A DNA stretch of 32,932 nt from Chloroflexota bacterium (GTDB lineage: Bacteria; Chloroflexota; Chloroflexia; QHBQ01). The notes below the pieces were generated by a model. It made no database searches. It worked only from the letters and a program-made list of their open reading frames with translations, and was not told the origin of the DNA. Below, piece by piece: positions 17,427 through 23,435 of this stretch (its first letter is position 1; each line of letters begins with the position of its first letter). The position numbers and the translations under genes were made by a program. The stretch covers positions 1 to 32,932 of the forward strand of contig JANXYP010000025.1 in NCBI GenBank assembly GCA_025355955.1, given 5' to 3'.

Positions 17427-17999
17427 TTAGAAATGACCTTCCAGAAAGTTCTGCAGTATAGCCTTGCCTTGCTCAGTCAGGATGCTTTCGGGGTGGAACT
17501 GCACCCCCACTGTGCTGCGATGTTCACGGTGCTGCACCGCCTGGATGGTGCCGTCGTCGGCCCAGGCGGTCACTTGCAGACTGGCGGGCGCGGAATGCGG
17601 CTCGATTACCAGCGAGTGGTAGCGGGTGGCGACGAACGGGTTGGGGAGGCCCGCGAAGATGCTGCTGCCGTCGTGGTGGATCAACGAAGTCTTGCCGTGC
17701 ATCAATGTATCGGCCCGCACTATCTGTCCACCGAACACCTGTCCGATGCACTGCAGGCCCAGGCAAACGCCCAGGATGGGCAGCTTGCCACTGTAGGCGG
17801 CGATGATGGCGTTGCTGTTGCCTGCCTCGTTGGGAGTGCAAGGGCCGGGGCTGATCACCAGCGCCTCTGGCTGCAGCGCGGCCACATCGGACACGCTCAC
17901 CTCGTCATTGCGCCGCACTTCGACCGTCGCACCCAGCTCGCAAAGGTATTGGTAGAGATTGTAGGTGAAGCTATCGTAGTTGTCTATTAGCAGAATCAT
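17427..17999 (-). CDS. trpG: Anthranilate synthase glutamine amidotransferase subunit
   Basis: A 190-residue class I amidotransferase giving ammonia to TrpE. It begins MILLIDNYDSFTYNL, has the oxyanion loop SPGPCTPNEAG (50-60), the nucleophile Cys79 in GVCLGLQCIG, and the His169/Glu171 pair in FHPES. ATG 17999 is chosen because GGGAG lies 6 nt upstream; the open frame extends 6 codons further but overlaps the preceding gene. It starts 11 nt after the stop of the second membrane protein, whose stop codon adjoins the ribosome-binding site, so trpG is translated as part of trpE-X-X-trpG. May also serve p-aminobenzoate synthesis, as in Bacillus; no pabB is seen here. Confidence 0.96.
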   Translation of the reverse strand: MILLIDNYDSFTYNLYQYLCELGATVEVRRNDEVSVSDVAALQPEALVISPGPCTPNEAGNSNAIIAAYSGKLPILGVCLGLQCIGQVFGGQIVRADTLMHGKTSLIHHDGSSIFAGLPNPFVATRYHSLVIEPHSAPASLQVTAWADDGTIQAVQHREHRSTVGVQFHPESILTEQGKAILQNFLEGHF

Positions 18000-18010
18000 T
18001 GCTGTCTCCC

Positions 18011-18592
18011 TCACCACTCGCTGATTGTTTCCTCATCCTCGGACACGCCCAGGAAGCTGGATATACGTTCAGCGGTTGCCATCGCCGAGTCGTTGAGCAT
18101 ATAGGTGTTCACCTTATCGCTATCGCCGCCTTTGTTCACAATCTCTACTGCGTAGTAGTGCGACCTTGCTGCTCTTATCTTGCTCACCCTTACCTGGGTA
18201 ATATCGCTGAGGCGACCAAGCGTTTCGCCATCTACGCTATAGGTATGGCTGTTGCGGTCGAACACGAAGGCTCCTGGCTTGAGCAGTGATCGCACAGCAC
18301 GGTATAGAACATAGAGTGATATAACCCCCGCGATGATCGCCACTGTGTATAGCCAGCCCGCATCTACTCCGTTGCTTATATTGCAAGGAGTGTTTATCAT
18401 AATTTGACGCTGCTGGGCGCAGAACGAGTTATATGCCTGCTGATTAGCCTCGTTCGCCCGCTGCGTATTTATTGTTGTAACTACTCCCAGGCCCACAATG
18501 ACGATGCCAGCCATACCGACGATCTGGTAAGCTCTATTCGGACCAATCACCAGACGGCTATCCGGGTCGGCGTTGTCTTTTGGGTAGTCCAT
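18011..18592 (-). CDS. Two-TM protein with Cys-pair loop and C-terminal PH-like domain (copy 2)
   Basis: A 193-residue membrane protein, paralogue of the gene just upstream. It begins MDYPKDN, has TM helices at about 21-41 and 79-99, and a 37-residue loop between them with Cys58 and Cys70, probably outside the cell and able to form a disulfide. The C-terminal 90 residues hold FVFDRNSHTYSVDG, then L.DI..VRV and end in a helix with ERISSFLGVSEDEE. The alternating strands and final helix suggest a small PH-like fold (inference). No known enzyme motif. ATG 18592 has AGGAGG 4 nt upstream, overlapping the previous stop. Sitting between trpE and trpG, it must be co-expressed with Trp synthesis. Role unknown; a membrane sensor or transport helper is only a guess. 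Confidence 0.8.
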   Translation of the reverse strand: MDYPKDNADPDSRLVIGPNRAYQIVGMAGIVIVGLGVVTTINTQRANEANQQAYNSFCAQQRQIMINTPCNISNGVDAGWLYTVAIIAGVISLYVLYRAVRSLLKPGAFVFDRNSHTYSVDGETLGRLSDITQVRVSKIRAARSHYYAVEIVNKGGDSDKVNTYMLNDSAMATAERISSFLGVSEDEETISEW

Positions 18593-18600
18593 GGTGCCTC

Positions 18601-19203
18601 CTAGAAAAAGCCCATGCCGTGCGTCTTCGGCACACCCAGGAAGGTGGCAATCTGGTCGGCGGCATCGTTAGCCTCACCCGATGATCGGAACGTACTCAAC
18701 CGCTCATAATTGTCGTCAGCATAGACAACGTCCAGAGCAAAAGCGCTGTGGCTCTGGCTTACCTTTATCTCTCTAATGACGCTAAGATGAGCCAGTTCTT
18801 TGCCATCCAGACTGAAGCTGTTGCTAGGACGATCGAAGATGTACAGGTCCACTCGCCTTAGCCGACGAATGGCTTGTACCAGCAACACCAGCAGAATGAT
18901 GAAACCCACTATCGCCAGCGCAACCAGGCAACCATCACCTGTACTCATCCCTGTACTGCTCCCACCACAATCGAACAGGCCGATTACTGGGACAGGAGTT
19001 GCGTTATGCTTACTGGCATAATCTGCACAGAAGTTCTTCGTATCCTGCTGATTATTGGCTACACTAATCGCCTTACTGACCGGCACCAATATGCAGAGGG
19101 CGATCAGCACAAGGAGCAGAGCGATGTTAAGAATATCTCCTGATTTGCTGCGCTGGAAGCCGATCCAGTCTTCACCCTTTAGCTGTTCCTTTGGGTAGTC
19201 CAT
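18601..19203 (-). CDS. Two-TM protein with Cys-pair loop and C-terminal PH-like domain (copy 1)
   Basis: A 200-residue membrane protein with the same layout as its neighbour: MDYPKEQ start, TM helices at about 25-47 and 92-112, Cys59 and Cys79 in the loop between them, and a C-terminal domain with YIFDRPSNSFSLDG, then HLS.IREIKV and ADQIATFLGVP. Matching landmarks (MDYPK, Cys pair, .FDR.S...S.DG, FLGV) show a tandem duplication followed by strong divergence. ATG 19203 has AAGGAGG 4 nt upstream, but that site lies inside the 3' arm of a 19-bp perfect inverted repeat starting at the trpE stop, so translation may be gated. Function unknown. Both copies appear intact. Confidence 0.8.
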   Translation of the reverse strand: MDYPKEQLKGEDWIGFQRSKSGDILNIALLLVLIALCILVPVSKAISVANNQQDTKNFCADYASKHNATPVPVIGLFDCGGSSTGMSTGDGCLVALAIVGFIILLVLLVQAIRRLRRVDLYIFDRPSNSFSLDGKELAHLSVIREIKVSQSHSAFALDVVYADDNYERLSTFRSSGEANDAADQIATFLGVPKTHGMGFF

Positions 19204-19208
19204 ATTGC

Positions 19209-19273
19209 CTCCTTGCCTGCTAATCCGAACCCCGTCGTTTTCTACTATGATCTACGGATTAGCAGGCAAGGAG
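19209..19273 (-). promoter_or_regulatory. Perfect 19-bp inverted repeat hiding a ribosome-binding site
   Basis: Arms at 19255-19273 and 19209-19227 are perfectly complementary, with a 27-nt loop. On the mRNA the 5' arm starts right after the trpE stop codon, and the 3' arm ends with AAGGAG, part of the Shine-Dalgarno for the next gene. No T-run follows, so it is not a standard terminator. It could sequester the site, stabilise the trpE 3' end, or bind a protein. Confidence 0.7.
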
Positions 19274-20860
19274 TTACAATGTTTCGGCCAAATCCAGCGC
19301 CCGTATCACTGAGGCCAGCTTGTTCTCCGTCTCGCGGTACTCGGTCGGTGGGTCGCTGTCGGCGACAATGCCCGCGCCCGCCTGCATCGCTGCCTTGCCG
19401 CCCGCGAGTAGCACGGTACGGATGGTGATGCAGGTGTCGAGGTTGCCATCGTAGCCGATGTAACCGACCGCGCCGCCATATGGCCCACGCTGCTCACCCT
19501 CAAGTTCGGCGATAATCTGCATCGCCCGTATTTTCGGTGCGCCGCTTAGTGTCCCTGCCGGAAAGCAAGCGCGGAGTGCGTCCACCCCACTCATGCGCGG
19601 CTTCAACCTGCCCTCCACCTCGCTGACGATGTGCATCACATGGCTGTAGCGTTCCACCTCCATCAGTCGCTTCACCTTTACCGTACCTGGCTGCGACACG
19701 CGGCCAATGTCGTTGCGGCTGAGGTCCACCAGCATGATATGCTCGGCCCGCTCCTTGGGGTCAGCGATTAGCTCGGCGGCCAGCGACTCATCCTCGGCAG
19801 GGGTCGCGCCGCGCGGCTTGGTGCCAGCAATGGGGTGGCTGGTGATTACCCCATCCTGCACCCGCACCAGCATCTCTGGCGACGCGCCAACCACCGCTGC
19901 GGAACCCAGTTGCAGATAGTACATATATGGCGACGGGTTGACCGCCCGCATCGCCCGATAGACGTTCAGCGCCGACCCGCGATACTCGCGCAGCACCCGC
20001 CGCGACGGCACCACCTGGAAGATGTCGCCAGCGCGGATGTACTCTTTCGCCCGTTCTACATAACCCTCAAAGGTCAGTTTTGAGTTTTGAGTTTTGAGTT
20101 TTGAGTTCGGGGTAACATCCGTTTTCTCCGTTTCTCCGTTGAACCTAATCCGTTGGCTGTTGTTCGCTATCGATTGGCTGTTGTTGGTTATTCGCTGGCT
20201 TGATTCACTGTTCAACTTCTCGGCCAGCGCGTCAATCCGCAGCGTCGCCTGCTGGTAGGCCGCCGCTATGTCTGCGCCCGCATCCAGCGTGAGATGGCTG
20301 ATAATCTGCACCCGCTGGCGCAGGTGGTCGAAGGCGAGCAGATCGTCGGCGTACATAAAGATGGCGAGAGGCAGGGCAGCGTGCAACGGGTGGGTTTGCT
20401 GCGGCACGGGCAGCCGCTCGAAGCTGGCCGCCGCCTCGTAGCTGAGGTAGCCGACCGCGCCGCCGTTGAAGCGCGGCAGTCCAGCCACCGGCAGCAGCCG
20501 ATAATCGCCCAGCGCGGCGGCGATGGCAGTCAGCGGGTCGCTATAATCGCCAACCACCGCTTCGGCGTAGTCATGCTCACGCCAATGCTGGATGATCTTA
20601 CCGTCCGCCAGCTTTACCACCAGTGTCGGGTTTGCGCCGATGAAGCTGTAGCGGCCAATGTGTTCGCCACCCTCGACGCTCTCCAGCAGGAAGGCGTACT
20701 CGGCATCGCCCGCCACCCGCAGGTAGGCGGCCACCGGCGTGAGCAAATCGGCCAGCGCCTCACGGTAGATGGGCAGGCGCAACTTGCCGCCACCAGCTTC
20801 GGCCACCATCTGGCTTACCTGTTCGATTGTTGGGTAATAAGTCGGCATCGCCGTTCTCAT
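19274..20860 (-). CDS. trpE: Anthranilate synthase component I with repeat-derived linker
   Basis: A 528-residue chorismate-using synthase working with TrpG. LLESVEGGEHIGRYSF at about 58-73 is the feedback Trp site (LLES). The C-terminal catalytic domain has FQVVPSRR, SPEMLVR, HPIAGTKPRG, AEHIMLVDLSRNDIGRV, CFPAGTLSGAPKIRAM and GAGIVADSDP, all intact. Between the two domains, residues 216-262 or so are a low-complexity, Asn/Ser/Gln-rich stretch encoded by copies of intergenic repeats. ATG 20860 is chosen because GGGAGGGG precedes it by 6 nt; this site is supplied by the GC palindromic repeat. The longer open frame to 21040 translates repeats and the terminator, so it is rejected. First gene of the T-box-controlled cluster. 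Confidence 0.95.
   Translation of the reverse strand: MRTAMPTYYPTIEQVSQMVAEAGGGKLRLPIYREALADLLTPVAAYLRVAGDAEYAFLLESVEGGEHIGRYSFIGANPTLVVKLADGKIIQHWREHDYAEAVVGDYSDPLTAIAAALGDYRLLPVAGLPRFNGGAVGYLSYEAAASFERLPVPQQTHPLHAALPLAIFMYADDLLAFDHLRQRVQIISHLTLDAGADIAAAYQQATLRIDALAEKLNSESSQRITNNSQSIANNSQRIRFNGETEKTDVTPNSKLKTQNSKLTFEGYVERAKEYIRAGDIFQVVPSRRVLREYRGSALNVYRAMRAVNPSPYMYYLQLGSAAVVGASPEMLVRVQDGVITSHPIAGTKPRGATPAEDESLAAELIADPKERAEHIMLVDLSRNDIGRVSQPGTVKVKRLMEVERYSHVMHIVSEVEGRLKPRMSGVDALRACFPAGTLSGAPKIRAMQIIAELEGEQRGPYGGAVGYIGYDGNLDTCITIRTVLLAGGKAAMQAGAGIVADSDPPTEYRETENKLASVIRALDLAETL
20075..20213. repeat. Intergenic-type repeats inside trpE
   Basis: The stretch holds four copies of the 8-mer ttttgagt, then tccgttt/ctccgttgaac and cgttggctgttgttcg units. 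The same units are intergenic at 14500-14560, 14700-14740, 15880-15915 and 17390-17420. It keeps the reading frame and falls at the linker between the TrpE domains. Confidence 0.75.
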
Positions 20861-20866
20861 CTCATT

Positions 20867-21014
20867 CCCCTCCCGCCGGGAGGGGTTGGGGTGGGGCGAG
20901 TTGCGCTGCACGTACCCACCGCGGAGGCTACTAGCCTCTTCTGCCGCTTCGTGGTTGGGGTGGGGCGAGTTGCGCTGCACGTACCCACCCCCAGCCCCTC
21001 CCGGTGGGAGGGGA
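20867..21014. repeat. GC palindrome pair in the trpE leader
   Basis: Two arms (cctcccgccgggagggg at 20867 and cctcccggtgggagggg at 20997) flank two copies of ggttggggtggggcgag and tgcgctgcacgtaccc. The block lies between the T-box terminator and the trpE start and would form strong RNA structure just before the start codon. Confidence 0.65.
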
Positions 21015-21025
21015 GTCGTAGTGGG

Positions 21026-21069
21026 CAAAACAAAACCCACGATTCCCCTGTAAAAACAAGGGACGTGGG
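21026..21069 (-). terminator. Terminator of the trpE T-box
   Basis: CCCACG and CCCTTG (21069-21057) pair with CAGGGG and CGTGGG (21050-21036), followed by TTTTGTTTTG. The 5' part, CGTCCCTTG, is also the sequence that pairs with the T-box bulge region in the antiterminator, the usual exclusive switch. Confidence 0.85.
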
Positions 21070-21379
21070 CTAAAATATGCCTCGCGGTGCCACCCTTTGT
21101 GGGTTACTGATTAAGCAACCCCACTCTGCAAGTACCTGGTCGCTGCTAATCGCAGCGTCCGCCGATACCCCGCGCCCTGATAACGGTGGCGTTTCCGACG
21201 AAGCCTACTTGCCTAATCTGTTGGGCTTATACCATGCGCCCCTACGGATCGGTGTTCGGTTCGCAACTCCCAGAGCCATTCACCGTGCGCCTGCCGCACC
21301 GCCTTTGCACCAACCGGCGGCTCTCTGAGCGTGGCATCTCGTGGTTACTAGTTCTGTTCGCAGTCTTTGTTTATTAAGT
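21070..21379 (-). promoter_or_regulatory. T-box riboswitch, tryptophan-specific
   Basis: The minus-strand leader holds the T-box core AGGGTGGCACCGCG (21096-21083). Its variable bulge base is C, complementary to the G73 discriminator of bacterial tRNA-Trp. Stem I features are present: AGTA (21349-21346), AGAGAG (21326-21321), the distal loop GGTTGGTGCAAAGG (21315-21302) and GAATGGCTC, with the probable specifier UGG (21278-21276) preceded by GAA. UGG is the Trp codon. Uncharged tRNA-Trp would stabilise the antiterminator and allow trpE transcription. The specifier was placed by eye; the rest is strong. Confidence 0.92.
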
Positions 21380-21385
21380 GGACGA

Positions 21386-21415
21386 ATTATAACATGGGCG
21401 GGGCGGAGTTGTCAA
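21386..21415 (-). promoter_or_regulatory. Consensus promoter of the trp supercluster
   Basis: Perfect TTGACA (21415-21410), an 18-bp spacer and perfect TATAAT (21391-21386), with TG one base before the -10. It is the strongest promoter in the window. The start near 21379 gives a leader of about 520 nt. Confidence 0.88.
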
Positions 21416-21422
21416 GCCATTA

Positions 21423-21431
21423 TGCTATAAT
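21423..21431 (+). promoter_or_regulatory. Extended -10 promoter of the UbiA gene (leaderless start)
   Basis: TGC-TATAAT ends 6 bp before the ATG at 21438, so the transcript should begin at or next to the start codon. The element lies only 7 bp from the -35 of the divergent trp promoter. Confidence 0.65.
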
Positions 21432-21437
21432 ATCCCC

Positions 21438-22322
21438 ATGTCTGTCACCCCCAAACAAATCCCTAACCTACCTGCCCGCGCCTTTGCCTACGTGCGGCTG
21501 ATGCACGCTGGGCCAGTGGCGGCGGTGATGGTTGCCACGCTGCTGTTCGCGCTGGTCGCGGCAGGTGGGTTGCCACCGCTGGATGTGCTGGTGCGCGTGC
21601 TGCTGGTGGTGTTCTTCTCGCAGTATGCCATCGGTGCGCTCAACGAGTACCGCGACCGCCATCTCGATGCCGCCGCCGCTCGGCCCAAGCCGATCGTGGA
21701 GGGATTGATACCGGCACGGCTGGCCTTCACCATGTCGCTGATTAGCTATGGGCTGATGGCAGTAACTGCCGCCACTTTCGGCCCATTGCTGTTCGCCCTG
21801 GCGGTTGCCGCTGGCACCAGCGGGATGCTCTACAACCTGGGTCTGAAGCAGACCCCGTTTAGCTGGCTGCCCTACTTTGTCTCCTTCCCGCTGCTGCCCA
21901 TCTGGGTGCGTAGCGCCACTGTAGGTCGCTTCGACCCGCCGGTGCTGTGGCTAATTCCCATCCTCGGCGCAATGGTGATTGGTCTGCACCTCGGCAACAG
22001 CCTGCCCGATGTGGAACTTGATACTGACCAGGGCAGCCACTCGCTCTCGGTCGTCCTCGGCCTGCAGCGCGGGCTGCTAGTGTGCTGGGGTTCGTTTGCG
22101 GTTGCCCAGGCCATCGGCCTGATTGTGTTGCTCACCCCGGTCTACGCAAGCGCACGCCCCCTGCTATTGCTGGCAGAGGGCGTATCTATCACTGCGCTGG
22201 CGGGCGCAATCGTCACCTACCGATTGCGCCCCTCGCGGCGTGGGCGTATCTATATGTTCTACGTATTGGGCGCAAGCGCCATCAGCCTGGTGCTGGGTTG
22301 GCTAGTCGCGGTCAATGGGTGA
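21438..22322 (+). CDS. UbiA-family prenyltransferase
   Basis: A 294-residue integral membrane protein with about eight hydrophobic segments, transferring a polyprenyl chain to an aromatic or similar acceptor. Both Asp-rich diphosphate/Mg2+ motifs are present: N69-EYR-D73-RHL-D77, and N187-SLP-D191-VEL-D195-T-D197. AAARPKPIVEGLI after the first motif is typical of MenA- or chlorophyll/bacteriochlorophyll-synthase-like members. The substrate cannot be fixed from sequence; menaquinone-type quinones or a pigment tail are the likeliest. There is no Shine-Dalgarno: TATAAT ends 6 bp before the ATG, so the mRNA is probably leaderless. It diverges from trpE with interlocking promoters, which may tie the two expression levels together. 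Confidence 0.88.
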   Translation: MSVTPKQIPNLPARAFAYVRLMHAGPVAAVMVATLLFALVAAGGLPPLDVLVRVLLVVFFSQYAIGALNEYRDRHLDAAAARPKPIVEGLIPARLAFTMSLISYGLMAVTAATFGPLLFALAVAAGTSGMLYNLGLKQTPFSWLPYFVSFPLLPIWVRSATVGRFDPPVLWLIPILGAMVIGLHLGNSLPDVELDTDQGSHSLSVVLGLQRGLLVCWGSFAVAQAIGLIVLLTPVYASARPLLLLAEGVSITALAGAIVTYRLRPSRRGRIYMFYVLGASAISLVLGWLVAVNG

Positions 22323-22329
22323 GATTAAA

Positions 22330-22407
22330 GATCAAAGTTCTGATGGCGATGTAGACCCACCCCCAACCCCTCCCGGTGGGAGGGGAGAACATCAGACCCT
22401 TGTTTAC
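22330..22407. repeat. MITE-like element between ubiA and apt
   Basis: Terminal inverted repeats (caaagttctgatg near 22333-22345, and catcagacccttgttta near 22390-22406) flank one GC palindrome, cctcccggtgggagggg. Shorter relative of 9108-9229. Confidence 0.55.
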
Positions 22408-22435
22408 ATGGCACTCAAACCTCAAACCTCAGCAC

Positions 22436-22954
22436 TCAGAACTTCAGCAGCGCAAAGGTGGGGTATTCACCGATAGTCTGCCGTCCGTTGAGGAACTCCA
22501 GTTCGATCAGGAACATCACCCCGCTGACGATGCCGCCCACCTTCTCCACCAGTTCGATGCTGGCACGGGTGGTGCCACCGGTTGCCAGCAGGTCATCCAC
22601 CACTAGCACGTGTTCGCCGCGCTCCACCCCATCGCTGTGCATCTCCACGGTGTTGACCCCATACTCCAGGCTGTAGTCCACGCTGACGGTGGCGGCGGGC
22701 AGCTTACCCAGCTTGCGTACCGGCACGATGCCCACTCCCAGCTTGTAGGCAATCGGTGCGCCGAAGATAAAGCCGCGCGACTCCACCGCCGCCACCTTAT
22801 CAATCTGGATTTTACTGTCCTGCAACATCGCCACCATCTGGTCAATCGCCTCACGGAAGGCGGGGCCTTCCTTCAGCAGGGTGGTGATGTCCTTGAATAG
22901 CACACCCTTCTTGGGAAAATCCGGCACATCGCGTATCTTCGCTAGCAGGTTCAA
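22436..22954 (-). CDS. apt: Adenine phosphoribosyltransferase
   Basis: A 172-residue purine salvage enzyme making AMP from adenine and PRPP; length is typical. IRDVPDFPKKGVLFKDIT at 7-24 is the family N-terminus, AAVESRGFIFGAPIAY (55-70) the adenine-side loop, and VLVVDDLLATGGTTRA (116-131) the PRPP-binding motif. The start is TTG at 22954, with AAGGAGGG 7 nt upstream. The open frame reaches 23098, but those 48 extra codons cross the promoter and repeats and do not resemble Apt. It is a single gene on the minus strand among plus-strand genes, with its own promoter. Confidence 0.95.
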   Translation of the reverse strand: MNLLAKIRDVPDFPKKGVLFKDITTLLKEGPAFREAIDQMVAMLQDSKIQIDKVAAVESRGFIFGAPIAYKLGVGIVPVRKLGKLPAATVSVDYSLEYGVNTVEMHSDGVERGEHVLVVDDLLATGGTTRASIELVEKVGGIVSGVMFLIELEFLNGRQTIGEYPTFALLKF

Positions 22955-22996
22955 TTGCTTACCCTCCTTGTGGTTTTGCCTTTTGTCGTCACCTGG

Positions 22997-23025
22997 ATTA
23001 TAGCAGGCCACCTTGTCTGGCGCAA
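22997..23025 (-). promoter_or_regulatory. Promoter of apt
   Basis: Perfect TATAAT (23002-22997) preceded by TGC (extended -10), with a weak TTGCGC at 17 bp (23025-23020). The start near 22990 gives a 36-nt leader. Confidence 0.55.
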
Positions 23026-23054
23026 GTTCTATACCATTGCATGGCGCAATCTTG

Positions 23055-23325
23055 TAATCCCCAGCAGGGCGTATGCCATACGCCCCTACGCCACACATAG
23101 TAATCCTCAGCAGGGCGGACGCAATCCGCCCCTACGCCATACATGGTAATCCTCAGCAGGGCGTATGCCATACGCCCCTACGCCACACATGGTAATCCCC
23201 AGCAGGGCGTATGCCCGCCCCTACGCCACACATGGTAATCCCCAGCAGGGCGTATGCCATACGCCCCTACGCCACACATGGTAATCCCCAGCAGGGCGTA
23301 TGCCATACGCCCCTACGCCATACAT
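23055..23325. repeat. Six tandem 46-bp repeats flanked by 24-bp direct repeats
   Basis: Units begin taatcc at 23055, 23101, 23147, 23193, 23235 and 23282. Each carries cagcagggcgtatgcc, its complement and a cgccacacatgg tail. Two units are altered: 23101 has a changed palindrome and 23193 has lost 4 bp. The array is flanked by gttctataccattgc.tggc.caa at 23026-23049 and 23357-23380 (22 of 24 identical). There are no unique spacers, so it is not a CRISPR. The gap 22955-23435 has no gene. Confidence 0.85.
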
Positions 23326-23383
23326 ATGTTGCAATTGGATTTGATTAGCCCCACCCGTTCTATACCATTGCGTGGCACAAACA

Positions 23384-23392
23384 TGGTATAAT
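23384..23392 (+). promoter_or_regulatory. Extended -10 promoter of the amylase-P450 unit
   Basis: TGG-TATAAT at 23384-23392, start expected near 23399, 37 nt before the ATG. No clear -35. Confidence 0.5.
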
Positions 23393-23435
23393 CTGTTTAG
23401 TGCCTAAGCTTAACCCCTCAAGGAGCGAACCTGCC

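Noticed and set aside
20861-21040. 60-residue N-terminal extension of TrpE
   Set aside because: It is encoded by GC palindromes and begins inside the terminator; ATG 20860 has a good ribosome site and gives the normal TrpE start.
20294-21073. 259-codon plus-strand open frame
   Set aside because: Antisense of trpE and of the T-box terminator region.
22955-23098. 48-residue extension of Apt
   Set aside because: It crosses a clear promoter and repeats; TTG 22954 has an ideal ribosome site and gives the standard length.
23055-23325. Regular array resembling a CRISPR
   Set aside because: Units of 46 bp follow each other with no unique spacers, each unit is itself a palindrome, and no cas genes are near. 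It is a tandem repeat.
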